Shown one piece after another: positions 27,318 through 36,408 of a DNA stretch of 64,000 nt. The stretch comes from Hyphococcus sp. GTDB taxonomy: Bacteria; Pseudomonadota; Alphaproteobacteria; Caulobacterales; Parvularculaceae. The stretch is taken from assembly GCA_028284345.1 (NCBI GenBank), contig JANQRY010000010.1, positions 434,001-498,000 on the forward strand, written 5' to 3'. The position numbers and the translations under genes were made by a program. How positions within the stretch are numbered: the first letter of the stretch is position 1; every line of letters starts with the position of its first letter. The notes beneath the pieces are model-generated. The model made no database searches. It was not told the origin of the DNA and worked only from the letters and a program-made list of their open reading frames with translations.

Positions 27318-27614
27318 ATGCCAGCCTATTCGATTGTCGATATCGCCCTGAATTCACCAGAAGACGCCGAACCTTTTGAGAAATATGTGGAGGCGGCGAC
27401 AAAACTCCTGAAAAAAATTGGCGTCAAAACCCTTGTTGTCGACCCGGAGCCCGTCATCATCGAAGGCGATTGGAAGCCCCGCACCGTCGTTGTCCACGAA
27501 TTCCCGGATATGGCGACCCTGCAAGAGTTCTACAGTTCTGAAGAGTATGCACCGCTGCGCGCGAAACGGCTCCGGCTCAGCAATGCGAAGGTCATCGCCG
27601 TGAATGGCGTTTGA
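27318..27614 (+). CDS. DUF1330 family protein
   Basis: A 98-residue protein of the dimeric alpha/beta-barrel (ferredoxin-like) superfamily, DUF1330. Typical features are an N-terminal strand (AYSIVDIAL), FEKYVEAAT helix, VVHEFPDMATLQEFYSSEEYAPLR in the second half and a final strand. GGGAGAGG is five bases before the ATG. Function of the family is unknown; members often sit near oxidoreductases. It converges with the aldo/keto reductase gene (49-bp gap). Confidence 0.85.
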   Translation: MPAYSIVDIALNSPEDAEPFEKYVEAATKLLKKIGVKTLVVDPEPVIIEGDWKPRTVVVHEFPDMATLQEFYSSEEYAPLRAKRLRLSNAKVIAVNGV

Positions 27615-27663
27615 TTTAACGCCGCATCATATTGGCTCAGACTCCTCTCTCCTGAAGCTTAAA

Positions 27664-28692
27664 TCAGGACTGGCGTTTTTCATCCAGCATCGGAAACAGA
27701 TGATGATGCCACAACGGATAGATTGGTTGACGCGCGCTGACCGTTTCGAGGCGCGACATCTGATCTTCAGAAAGCTTCACTTCTAAAGCGCCGATATTTT
27801 CCACCAATTGCGCCTCGTTTCTGGCGCCGATAATCACGTTCGCGACTGTGGGGCGTTGAAGCAGCCAGTTGATCGCGATCTGTGAAATACTGTTCCCATT
27901 TTCCTTCGCGATCCCATCCAACACATCAACGATGGCGAAAAGGCTGTTCTCGTCGAATGGCGGCGATTTATCGGCCTGGCTATGCACCCGGGCGTCCGCA
28001 GGCGCCGGTCGGTCGCGGCGGACCTTGCCGGTCAGCATGCCCCAACTGAGCGGGCTCCAGACAATAGCGCCGACGCCCTCGTCTTCGCCGAGCGGCGCCA
28101 GTTCCCACTCATAGTCGCGATTAAGGAGAGAGTAGTGAACCTGATGCGCGATATAGCGCGGCCAACCATGCCGCTCGCTGACCGCCAGGGATTTCATGAG
28201 CCGCCAGGCTGAGAAATTCGACACGCCGAGATACCGGATCTTTCCCGCCTGAACCAGCGCGCCAAGGGTCGAAAGCGTTTCTTCCACCGGCGTGTTGTTG
28301 TCCTGCGTATGAAGCTGGAATAGATCGATGTGGTCAACGCCAAGACGTTTTAACGATCCGTCCACCGCTTCGATGAGGTGCTGGCGGGAAGACCCGTAAT
28401 CGTTTGGACCGTCGCCGGACGGCAATGTCGCCTTGGTTGAGATCAGCACGCGATTGCGCCGGCCTTTAATCGCCGCGCCCAAAATCTCCTCGGCCAAGCC
28501 GCCGGAATAGACATCGGCGGTGTCAAACAAGCTCACGCCATGATCAAGGCAAATATCGACAATACGTTCGGCGCCGGCCGCATCGGAATTGCCCCAAGCG
28601 GCGAAAAACTCGCCCTTGCCGCCGAACGTTCCCGTACCGAAGCTCAAAGCCGGCACGCGCAAGCCGGAATTTCCCAGACGACGAAAGATCAT
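27664..28692 (-). CDS. Aldo/keto reductase
   Basis: A 342-residue (alpha/beta)8 NADPH-dependent oxidoreductase of the general-stress/YajO-like AKR group. The catalytic tetrad is visible as D57, Y62, K88 and H128 (LFDTADVYSGG, STKA, LFQLHTQD). The start ATG follows GAAGGGCG. It is the last gene of the minus-strand oxidation operon that begins with the P450 at 34197, 80 nt after the FAD oxidase. It could reduce an aldehyde or ketone made by the upstream enzymes. Cytoplasmic. Confidence 0.9.
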   Translation of the reverse strand: MIFRRLGNSGLRVPALSFGTGTFGGKGEFFAAWGNSDAAGAERIVDICLDHGVSLFDTADVYSGGLAEEILGAAIKGRRNRVLISTKATLPSGDGPNDYGSSRQHLIEAVDGSLKRLGVDHIDLFQLHTQDNNTPVEETLSTLGALVQAGKIRYLGVSNFSAWRLMKSLAVSERHGWPRYIAHQVHYSLLNRDYEWELAPLGEDEGVGAIVWSPLSWGMLTGKVRRDRPAPADARVHSQADKSPPFDENSLFAIVDVLDGIAKENGNSISQIAINWLLQRPTVANVIIGARNEAQLVENIGALEVKLSEDQMSRLETVSARQPIYPLWHHHLFPMLDEKRQS

Positions 28693-28772
28693 GCTGTCAC
28701 GCCCTTCAAAAGATTGTCACCCTCAAGCACGCGCCCTCAGAGCACAAGCGTGGAGTAGCGAAAAATGCAAAA

Positions 28773-30119
28773 TCACGACGCGTCCCCATAACTGAAAAAT
28801 CGCTGATCGGGATCATATTTTTTGCGCAGCATCTCGAGTTTTTCGAAGTTCTCGCGCGCCATGAACGGCGCCGAACGCCGCGCCAGGTTTTCATCGGCGA
28901 GCTGAACGCCAATGCTGTTCTCTTCCATGGCGCGCGCATTCTCAGTGGCCCAGTTTTTATGTTTTTCAGCGTCTTTTTTGTCCTGCTGGCCGCCATAGAG
29001 GGCAAAATAGGTCTGGCTTTCAAGGGAGAAAGCCATGTCCGGGCGCGCGGAAGAAATTGGATTCCAGTTCATCCAGAGCGTATGGGCGGGCGGCGGGGGT
29101 TGCGTGTCGACCATATGCTGGATTTTCGGGAGCAAGGAATCGACCGGTCCGTTCTTCAACCACATATTGTCAGTCGCCCAGCGCGTATTCGGCCAGAAGA
29201 TGACTTTCTCCGCTGCTTTCATGATCCTGTTCAACGACAGCGGAATAATCGGAAGCGTGAAGCTCGCTTTCTTCTTGACCGGGCTTTTATCGATAAAGGA
29301 GACAAGCTCGCGCGCTTCGCGGCGGCTGTCGGCTAGGATCGGCGTCACAACTTCGATGCCATGGGAAAAAATGCCGAGCGCTTTCCGGTTGAAGACCATT
29401 TGAAACTCAACCTTGGGCGATACTTCCGGCCCGACGCTGTTAGCCCAGCGCACGACATCCTCCATGTGTCGGATGCGAAAGACCTGCATCTTCATGCCGG
29501 TAAATTTCGGACGCGAATGAAGTTTAAGGTGGAAAGCGACGACAACGCCGAAAAAGCCAGGGCCCGATCCGCGCGCCGCCCAGTAGATATCGGCGTTTTC
29601 CGTCTCATCCGCATGCACGAGCGACCCGTCGGCGAGCACCACGTCGACGGCGGAGACGCTTTCACAAGCAACACCGACCATGCGGCTGTTCCAGCCAAAG
29701 CCGCCCTGGAGAAGAAAGCCGCCCATGCCAACAGTGTAGGCGTGGGCGACAGGGAAAAATAAATTCTGCTTCGCAAGGGCGGCGTCGAAATCGCCGGACA
29801 AGCAACCAGGGCCGACGATAGCGGTCCTCGCGCCTGCGTCGATTTCAATGCGGTTGAGACGCGATAAATCCAGCAACAGGCCGCCATCGCGAATATGGTT
29901 TTGCGACCAGCTATGCCCGCCAGAGCAAATGCTGATTTTCAACCCGTCGCGGGCGGCGCGCTGCACCGCCGAGACGACATCCGACACATCATTCGCCTGG
30001 ACGACGATATCCGGTCTGTACGGAGGATCTTCGGCGCTGAAACTCGTGCCGAGAACCGCTTCATCGAAACCCCAATCACCCCGCGAGATGATCGCGCCTT
30101 CGCCATTATTGAGTCTCAT
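28773..30119 (-). CDS. FAD-linked oxidase, berberine-bridge-enzyme-like
   Basis: A 448-residue PCMH-type FAD-binding oxidoreductase with a C-terminal berberine/BBE segment. H69 in CSGGHSW is the expected 8-alpha-histidyl FAD attachment. The second (cysteinyl) link of bicovalent BBE-like oxidases is not apparent, because the PVAHAYTVGMGGF loop has no Cys. No signal peptide is present. GAGGGG precedes the ATG. Family members oxidise sugars, alcohols or phenolics with O2. It is 32 nt downstream of the aldehyde dehydrogenase in the same operon. Confidence 0.88.
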   Translation of the reverse strand: MRLNNGEGAIISRGDWGFDEAVLGTSFSAEDPPYRPDIVVQANDVSDVVSAVQRAARDGLKISICSGGHSWSQNHIRDGGLLLDLSRLNRIEIDAGARTAIVGPGCLSGDFDAALAKQNLFFPVAHAYTVGMGGFLLQGGFGWNSRMVGVACESVSAVDVVLADGSLVHADETENADIYWAARGSGPGFFGVVVAFHLKLHSRPKFTGMKMQVFRIRHMEDVVRWANSVGPEVSPKVEFQMVFNRKALGIFSHGIEVVTPILADSRREARELVSFIDKSPVKKKASFTLPIIPLSLNRIMKAAEKVIFWPNTRWATDNMWLKNGPVDSLLPKIQHMVDTQPPPPAHTLWMNWNPISSARPDMAFSLESQTYFALYGGQQDKKDAEKHKNWATENARAMEENSIGVQLADENLARRSAPFMARENFEKLEMLRKKYDPDQRFFSYGDAS

Positions 30120-30151
30120 AGCCGCCCCTCGCCGCCCTTTCAGACAAAGAA

Positions 30152-31690
30152 TTAGCTGTCCGCGTTCGGCGCCGGCGCGCGCACGGCGTATTTCGAGTTT
30201 GGCTCTTCAAGGTTGATCACAACCGCTTTTGATTGGGTGTAGTGCTTCAGCGTCTCAAGCGTGCCTTCGCGGCCGAACCCGCTTTGCTTATAGCCGCCGA
30301 GCGGCATGCCCGGTTTGAAGTTGTAATAGCGATTGATCCAGATCATGCCGGTCTCAAGCCCGCGCGCCAGGCGGTGCGCCTGATTGAGGTTGGTCGTCCA
30401 GATGCCACCGGCGAGGCCGTAAATGCTGTCATTGGCGATCGAGAGCAGCTCGTCCTCATCTTTCCAGCGGATGACCGAATTGACGGGACCGAAGATCTCT
30501 TCCTGTGCGATACGCATATCCGTGCGCACATCGGTAAAGATGGTCGGCTCAATGAAATAGCCGTCCTGCAAGCCTTCAATTTGGGCCGGTTTGCCGCCCA
30601 CATGAATGCGCGCGCCCTCTTCGGGCCCAAGCTCAAGATAGCTGCGAACCTTGTCGAACTGGGTTTTCGACGCCATGGCGCCAAGTTGCGTGTCGAGATC
30701 CAACGGATCGCCCTGACGCACCTGCGCCAATTGTCGCTCGAAGGCTTCCAGAAACTGGTCTTCCACTTTTTCGTGAACAAGAGATCGCGTCCCGGCGGAA
30801 CAGACTTCGCCTTTGTTGAAGGCCGTCGTAATCACCGCCGACTGCGCCGCGGCTTCGATGTCCGCGCTCTCGCAAACGATATTCGCCGATTTGCCGCCAA
30901 GCTCCATCGTTTGCGGAATGATGTTCTGCGCCGCATAGCCGATGATTTTCTGCGCCGTCGGGCGCGATCCGGTAAACGCGACTTTGCGCACGGCCGGATG
31001 CGTAATCAACGGCTCGCCCACATCCTGGCCATAGCCGGTAATGACGTTGATGACGCCGGGCGGCACAATGTCGGCAATATCAGCGATAAACTCCATCACC
31101 GAAAGACAGGCCACTTCCGCAGGCTTCAGCACAATCGTGCAGCCGGCGGCGAGCGCCGGCGCAATTTTGAAGGCCGCCATCAGCAAAGGCACGTTCCACG
31201 GAATGATTTGCGCGACAACGCCGAGCGGCTCGCGATGAACGATCATGGTCGCATCGGCGAAATCGGCGACCTCGCCATGGATATGAAACGCGGCGCCGGC
31301 GAAATATTCAAAATGCCCGATGGCGCCCGGCACGTCGTGCGTATAGGCGTCCGTGATCGGTTTGCCGTTGTTCAACGACTCCATCATGGCGTAGTCGAAC
31401 TGCCGGTCCCGCAATTTCTGCGCAATCGCGCGCAGCAATGCTTGGCGCTGCGCCGGCATCGATTGCGACCATTTCGGAAAGGCCGCCGCCGCCGCTTCGG
31501 CCGCGCGCGTCGCGTCAGCGGCGTTGCCCGCCTGAACATGGCCCAACACCTGTCGCGTTGACGGATTTTCCAGCGCAATCGTTTTGCCGCTCGAGCTCTC
31601 AACCCATTCGCCGCCGATGAACTGGCCGTATGTCTTCGGCTCGCTTATCTTCGTTGCGGTTTCACGCACAAGTTCCGGTGTCAGTTCCAT
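30152..31690 (-). CDS. Aldehyde dehydrogenase
   Basis: A 512-residue NAD(P)-dependent aldehyde dehydrogenase. The catalytic Cys297 (GEVCSAGTR), general-base Glu263 (MELGGKSAN), PWNVPLL and the FTGSRPT cofactor loop (about 239-245) are intact. GAGGAG lies seven bases before the ATG. It is in a minus-strand operon with an upstream P450 and Fe-alcohol dehydrogenase, so an alcohol-aldehyde-acid oxidation series is the natural reading. It resembles betaine/phenylacetaldehyde-type dehydrogenases in length; substrate not determined. Confidence 0.93.
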   Translation of the reverse strand: MELTPELVRETATKISEPKTYGQFIGGEWVESSSGKTIALENPSTRQVLGHVQAGNAADATRAAEAAAAAFPKWSQSMPAQRQALLRAIAQKLRDRQFDYAMMESLNNGKPITDAYTHDVPGAIGHFEYFAGAAFHIHGEVADFADATMIVHREPLGVVAQIIPWNVPLLMAAFKIAPALAAGCTIVLKPAEVACLSVMEFIADIADIVPPGVINVITGYGQDVGEPLITHPAVRKVAFTGSRPTAQKIIGYAAQNIIPQTMELGGKSANIVCESADIEAAAQSAVITTAFNKGEVCSAGTRSLVHEKVEDQFLEAFERQLAQVRQGDPLDLDTQLGAMASKTQFDKVRSYLELGPEEGARIHVGGKPAQIEGLQDGYFIEPTIFTDVRTDMRIAQEEIFGPVNSVIRWKDEDELLSIANDSIYGLAGGIWTTNLNQAHRLARGLETGMIWINRYYNFKPGMPLGGYKQSGFGREGTLETLKHYTQSKAVVINLEEPNSKYAVRAPAPNADS

Positions 31691-31833
31691 GTGTCTACTC
31701 CTCGTTCAGTCTTGAAATTCCAAAAACCATTTTATTCGGGTCGCGATGGGTTAGAGGTCGTTATATTCGAATTGATGTTGCAAAACGCCTGCATAACGGA
31801 TTGCAATGCAACTGCGTGTCGTACAACTATCAT

Positions 31834-32973
31834 TCACGCCGCTTTCTGGTTAAGCGAAGTTGACAACATGGCCGCATATTCATCTGTGCTTGGATGATAA
31901 AAAGCGGAAAGATTGCAGAAGCTCTCATGCGACGCCGCGGCGACAGAAGTAAGATCGCTCACCTCGTAGCCGAGTTCGCCTAGCGTTGCCGGCAAGCCAA
32001 GCTCGCGCATCAAATCCGCGATCGCCCCGCCGAGCGACGCCGACGGCGGCAGGTCCATCGCTTCGCGAAGCGCCGCGCCGCGCGCCGGCTGAAGCGCCGC
32101 CATATCGTCCAACGCCGCCACGAGGCCGATGCCGCTCAATATGCCGTGCTGGAACCCCTGATCGCTGCATGTGAGGGCGACGGCGTGCGCGGGACCGCAG
32201 CCCAGACACATCGCAAGGCCGCCCGCATAGGCTGAAATCATCATTTCGCCGCGCGCCTCAATATCGTTTCCGTCGGCAACGGCGCGGCGGATTGCGGCCA
32301 TGCCCCGTTTCAAACCGTCAAGCGCAATCGCTTTCAGCAGCGGCGCATCGTTCTTTGACAGAAACGTTTCAATGCAATGCGACATGGCGTCAATGCCGGT
32401 CGCCGCCGTTAAATGCGGCGGCAGGCTGACCGTGAGTTCAGGATCAAGAATGGCTAGTCGCGGCACAAGAAATTGAGACATCACGCCCACGGACTCACTT
32501 TCGGAATCCGGGTGAATGCCTGCATGCATATCCGCTTCGCTGCCCGTGCCGGCGGTTGTCGGGATCGCGATAACCGGCGCCGCCCCTTCAATGGTCGCGT
32601 CCGGGTTTGTCGCGTAATCCGCGATAGAGCCGGGGTTGGCGACAAGCAAGGCGATACATTTCGCCGTGTCGATCACCGAACCGCCGCCAAGTCCGATAAC
32701 GGCGTCGCATGTCTCGGTCGCGTAAAGCGCGGCGCCGTCGTCGGCGTCTGAAAATATCGGATTTTCCGTCACATCATCGAAAATGACCGGGGAAACAGCG
32801 TCGCCGAGTGCGTCAATGACTTTTGCAACGAGCCCGGCCTTCGCGACGCCTTGATCAGAAACCAAAAGCGGTCGTCGCACGCCAAGCACCGCCAACTCTT
32901 CCGGCAGGGCGTCGATCGCATTCCGCGCGAACAGCGTGCGCGGTAAAAGAAAGTCAGCCAGCATTTTTATCAT
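31834..32973 (-). CDS. Iron-containing alcohol dehydrogenase / maleylacetate reductase family
   Basis: A 379-residue group III dehydrogenase: NAD-binding GLGGGSVIDTAK (94-105), PTTAGTGSEA (139-148), and metal ligands D195, H199, H263 and H276. The GPAHAVAL/GFQHG arrangement is present but the loop between the last two histidines is shortened relative to the usual form. Family members are alcohol dehydrogenases, 4-hydroxybutyrate dehydrogenases or maleylacetate reductases. GGAGG lies very close to ATG 32973; ATG 32964 is an alternative. It starts 27 nt after the P450 stop. In this operon an alcohol dehydrogenase role is more likely than maleylacetate reduction. Confidence 0.88.
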   Translation of the reverse strand: MIKMLADFLLPRTLFARNAIDALPEELAVLGVRRPLLVSDQGVAKAGLVAKVIDALGDAVSPVIFDDVTENPIFSDADDGAALYATETCDAVIGLGGGSVIDTAKCIALLVANPGSIADYATNPDATIEGAAPVIAIPTTAGTGSEADMHAGIHPDSESESVGVMSQFLVPRLAILDPELTVSLPPHLTAATGIDAMSHCIETFLSKNDAPLLKAIALDGLKRGMAAIRRAVADGNDIEARGEMMISAYAGGLAMCLGCGPAHAVALTCSDQGFQHGILSGIGLVAALDDMAALQPARGAALREAMDLPPSASLGGAIADLMRELGLPATLGELGYEVSDLTSVAAASHESFCNLSAFYHPSTDEYAAMLSTSLNQKAA

Positions 32974-33000
32974 TCACCTCCACGCTGCCGCGTCCCGCGT

Positions 33001-34197
33001 TCACGCTTCTTCGACCCGCACGATAAGTTTCGAAAGACCGCGCAGCGTATTGTGAAGCTCGCGCCCTTCTTCAACGATGTGGATACGCTTCACCCGCTGA
33101 ACAAGAATGTTGAGCACCGTTGAGATTTCAAGCTTGCCGAGATGGCGCCCGGCGCACACATGCGTGCCATAACCGAAAGCGATATGGTCGCCGGACTTAC
33201 GCGTAATGTCGTACTTTTCCGGATCCTCGTATCGCCGTTCGTCGCGATTGGCGCTGGCGTAAAGAATGAGGGCCCGGTCGCCTTTGTACAGCGTGACGCC
33301 CTCAAGATCATGATCGCGCGTTATATACCGCGTAAACCCGCGGATCGGCGATTCCAACCGCATCGCTTCATCGATCGCGGCATTGATCAAACTCGGATCG
33401 ACGCGCAACCGATCCCACTGTTCCGGATTACGCCCCATGAGCCACAAGGCGCTGCTTAAGCCGTTAATGGTCGTATCAAGCGCCGGCCCGAGATAATCCA
33501 TCAGCATGGCCCGCGCCTCGCCATGAGTTATGTCGCCCTCATCCGCCGCTTCGAACAGCGCCGCCCCCCAGCCATCCGGGTCGAGCTCCTCGCGTTTGAT
33601 ATTCTGTAAATAGCCGAACGCCTCTTTCGTGATCTCCAGTCCGGATAGCGTGCGCTCGTAACCGTCTGGTCCCATGCCGTTAAACAGCCCGGCGGCCCAG
33701 TACAGCATCTTGTTCTTGCCCTCTTCACTCAAGCCAACCAGCTCGGTGACGACCGTGAGAGGAAGATAATGAGCGAGTTCGGAAACCGCATCGAACTCGC
33801 GCTTTTTCAGCAATTCATCGACACGCGCCTCGGCTAGCGCGTTAAGACGTTCTTTTAGCGTGTTAAGCGCAGCGGGCATAAGCGGGCGCAAAAATACTTT
33901 ACGAAGGCGCAAATGCTCCGGATCGTCGGTGGTGAGCATGATGCCCTTTGCGGCGTTATTAGCCGCGTCATTTACGGCGATGCCTTCTGTTGATGTAAAC
34001 GTTTCCCCGTCCAATAACGCACTGCGCGCCGCGCTATGGCGCGCAACCGCCCAAAGGCCATGCCTGGCGAGCCAGACGGCCGGCCCGAGGTCGCGCAACT
34101 GCTGATAACAAGGATAAGGATCAGACAGAACATCGTCCGACCACAGATCGAAATCTGTAGAAGGAGATCGTGTTTCTGAAACAGCAGGCGCAATCAT
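33001..34197 (-). CDS. Cytochrome P450 (class I, soluble)
   Basis: A 398-residue soluble bacterial P450. The haem loop FGYGTHVCAGRHLGKLE supplies axial Cys348; the I-helix is GPALDTT (canonical AG-x-DT variant with Pro), and the K-helix E-x2-R is seen in EAMR. It needs an electron-transfer partner; a candidate 2Fe-2S ferredoxin lies at 50302-50619, not in this operon. It is first in a five-gene minus-strand series (P450, Fe-ADH, ALDH, FAD oxidase, AKR). Probable role: initial hydroxylation of a terpenoid, alkyl or aromatic substrate, followed by stepwise oxidation. Substrate not readable from the sequence. Confidence 0.93.
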   Translation of the reverse strand: MIAPAVSETRSPSTDFDLWSDDVLSDPYPCYQQLRDLGPAVWLARHGLWAVARHSAARSALLDGETFTSTEGIAVNDAANNAAKGIMLTTDDPEHLRLRKVFLRPLMPAALNTLKERLNALAEARVDELLKKREFDAVSELAHYLPLTVVTELVGLSEEGKNKMLYWAAGLFNGMGPDGYERTLSGLEITKEAFGYLQNIKREELDPDGWGAALFEAADEGDITHGEARAMLMDYLGPALDTTINGLSSALWLMGRNPEQWDRLRVDPSLINAAIDEAMRLESPIRGFTRYITRDHDLEGVTLYKGDRALILYASANRDERRYEDPEKYDITRKSGDHIAFGYGTHVCAGRHLGKLEISTVLNILVQRVKRIHIVEEGRELHNTLRGLSKLIVRVEEA

Positions 34198-34955
34198 TGT
34201 TGCTTCTTCATCCGTTCTTTATGTTTGCGGACGTCACCGCGCCCGATCCATTGTGCCCGAACTGCACAACGCAGCCTCTCCTGACATTTACGCGCCAATG
34301 GCTTTGACGCCGCATAATGTGTGTGTATGGATCGCTGCGCCGTGTTATCTTTGCCGCCGCCATGCGAAGTTAGAGGGTTGAAGGCAAGCAGCCCCATCTC
34401 ATGACGCGACGACGGAGACCGACAAGCATCGTGCAAATAGCGCGCAAAACATTCCCGAAATTCACCGTCCTCTCCTAACGATCCTTGGGCGCTCTTTGCG
34501 ACGCCCTTGCAATATGCAATACATCAACGATGGGCATGGACCTCACGCTCAGCGAGCATCAGCGGTCGGCTGGCAGTCGCCTGTTATGATCGCGACCGCC
34601 TCCCCCCATTGCAAATCAATATACTAGGGGGATAATATTTACATTTATGATAGCGCGGCGAGGCCCCGCCGCGGCCCTACGCCTTGTCCAGGCGGCCCCT
34701 TGAAACCGCCGGCCCAATTGATGCTGGTGATAGTCAGCGAAAGCCGCAAGCGCCACATGTATCACGGTCCATAGACGGGAATGGAGATGAGGTGGAAATC
34801 CGGCCCGGAAGAGCCGTCCTCACATGACCCTTAGCGACATCCCACCCGTAGAGTATGCTTTGCAAGCAAGGCGCTGTCGCGCCAGAATAGGAGCGGACCA
34901 GCGGCCGGACCTTAACGTCGATCATGCTCCTAGGCCCATGCGCTTCACGTAGCCA
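34198..34955. other. Intergenic region with probable P450 promoter and transposase-like relic
   Basis: 758 bp between the P450 start (minus) and GspK start (plus). The P450 operon promoter should lie in the first part; an AT-rich stretch occurs near 34615-34650. The last 160 bp carry a degenerate reading frame resembling the end of an IS3/IS481 transposase (listed separately). Nothing else was recognised. Confidence 0.45.
34791..34952 (+). pseudogene. Possible transposase C-terminal relic (IS3/IS481 type)
   Basis: A stop-bounded 53-codon frame (stop at 34788-34790, next stop 34950-34952) contains RPHMTLSDIPPVEYALQA, which fits the RPH-x2-L-x4-P-x-EY ending of DDE transposases of the IS3/IS481 kind. 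No start codon, upstream domain or terminal repeat was found, so at most it is a decayed fragment. The match is short and could be chance. Confidence 0.3.
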
Positions 34956-35840
34956 ATGAACTCAAACACAGACAGCAAGGTCTTGGGTCAACGCGGCGCG
35001 GCGCTTATCATGGTTTTGTGGGCGGCGATGTTCGTCTCCGTGGCGCTCGCTATAGCGATTGCATCGGCGCGGATTGAAGCGCGCATTGAGCGGGCGCGGC
35101 TTGAAGGCGTGCAACGGGACCTCGCGCTCGGGAACGCGCTCGACTACGCCGCCATGCGTATTGCTTCTGAAAATCGGCCCGTCGATGACAGCGTCCGGTC
35201 GATCAGCTTCGCCAGCAACGGGTATAATGTTTCCATCGAGACCGCGCGGGAGGCTGGCAAGCTCGACATCAATCTTGCGAGCGAGGCGATGCTGGAGGCG
35301 TTTTTTGCGTTTCAGGGGCTCGACCAGCAGGAAGCCGCACGCCTGGCGGCGCGGGTCGCCGACTGGCGGGATGCGGACGACCTTCCCCGACCGAACGGGG
35401 CGGAACGGCTCGACTACGCCCGAGCGCGGAACGGCGAGCGGATCGGCAACCGACCGTTTTACGCCATAGAGGAATTGTCGCTGGTGCTGGACATGCCGGA
35501 AGAGATTGTCCGATGCGCCGCGCCGGCCATGACGATCTTCGGCGACGGCGACCTTCCGGACCCGGATCTGCTGCAGGAAGTGTATGGCCGCGATTTCGGC
35601 GCGCGCGTGACGACGTCGACAACGACCCTCGGCACGGCCTCGCGCGCCGCCGCCGCCGGAAGACGCTATGCGATCACCGCCATCGCAATAAAAACGAACG
35701 GCGCGTCTACGCGCCCGGTCGAGCGCACCGGCGTCTTCCGCGTTACCGGCGCAGGGGCGACGCCCTATGAATGGATTGCGCAGTTTGATGGATTTGCAAC
35801 GAAGAATGTTCTTGCCTGTCGCAATTTCCCCGACAACTGA
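34956..35840 (+). CDS. gspK: Type II secretion minor pseudopilin GspK-like
   Basis: A 294-residue GspK-like protein: short basic leader, prepilin-type hydrophobic helix (QRGAALIMVLWAAMFVSVAL, about 12-31), then a long alpha-helix and the GspK alpha-domain with LDINLASEAML and VADWRDADD (the acidic stretch that binds Ca in GspK). GspK caps the type II pseudopilus tip. Other Gsp genes are absent within the window on either side, and no good ribosome binding site precedes the ATG at 34956, which starts four bases after the stop of a possible transposase relic. It may be an orphan copy moved here. It converges with the gene at 35892. Confidence 0.82.
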   Translation: MNSNTDSKVLGQRGAALIMVLWAAMFVSVALAIAIASARIEARIERARLEGVQRDLALGNALDYAAMRIASENRPVDDSVRSISFASNGYNVSIETAREAGKLDINLASEAMLEAFFAFQGLDQQEAARLAARVADWRDADDLPRPNGAERLDYARARNGERIGNRPFYAIEELSLVLDMPEEIVRCAAPAMTIFGDGDLPDPDLLQEVYGRDFGARVTTSTTTLGTASRAAAAGRRYAITAIAIKTNGASTRPVERTGVFRVTGAGATPYEWIAQFDGFATKNVLACRNFPDN

Positions 35841-35891
35841 ATTATCGCTAAAGAAATCCGATTCCACCCTACGCTTGCTTTTCTCGCTGCC

Positions 35892-36362
35892 TTACTTTTT
35901 TTTCAGGGCATTTAATTTTATATACATTGGCTTTCTGTGTGGTGCACAAAGCAACCCTTTCGAACCTATAGGCGTCTCTAACCCGGCAGCGTTCCAACAG
36001 TCCGAATTGTATGAAAAAACACCGTCAAAACTGAATATTGAACCTTCATGCTCCAAAATTTGAACCCGTAGGCCACGATTGTTGTCTTCTAAGACCCCGA
36101 GTAGCATTCTACCGTCATCCCATGCATATTCTTTTTCGAAGGGAATAAATCCAAATGAATTAGCCCCAGTACGAAGCAATCTTCCTTCCGAGCATATATT
36201 TTTCCCGGAGTAACTCTCCGGTAGATTATACAGACTGGTGATATTTACAAATTCACATTCTGAATCGATATTATTATCAAAAATACTAAATCTAGTATCA
36301 TCCGCACACGAAACACTTAGGGCGGAAAAAAAGAAAGTGAAAAGTAAGATAGTATTCTTCAT
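35892..36362 (-). CDS. Small exported protein after the Rhs gene (candidate immunity protein)
   Basis: A 156-residue protein of unknown family. It has an N-terminal signal peptide (MKNTILLFTFFFSALSVSC), possibly lipidated at the Cys, although the lipobox is weak. The mature part has five further Cys and no motif I recognise. The DNA is visibly more AT-rich than its surroundings. It begins 46 nt after the Rhs gene stop on the same strand, which is the usual location of an Rhs immunity gene. The signal peptide would place it in the periplasm, consistent with protection against an extracytoplasmic toxin. Immunity function is inferred only from position. Confidence 0.65.
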   Translation of the reverse strand: MKNTILLFTFFFSALSVSCADDTRFSIFDNNIDSECEFVNITSLYNLPESYSGKNICSEGRLLRTGANSFGFIPFEKEYAWDDGRMLLGVLEDNNRGLRVQILEHEGSIFSFDGVFSYNSDCWNAAGLETPIGSKGLLCAPHRKPMYIKLNALKKK

Positions 36363-36408
36363 AACTTAAGGTCGCCTGTAACTATACCCATATTTTTTGC
36401 AACAGCGA

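Noticed and set aside
30233-31561. 442-codon open frame on the plus strand across the aldehyde dehydrogenase gene
   Set aside because: Exact antisense shadow of a complete ALDH; arginine-rich low-complexity translation, no ribosome binding site, no domain.
34962-35867. 301-codon minus-strand frame opposite gspK
   Set aside because: The plus-strand translation has the GspK helix and acidic motif; the opposite one is basic and featureless.
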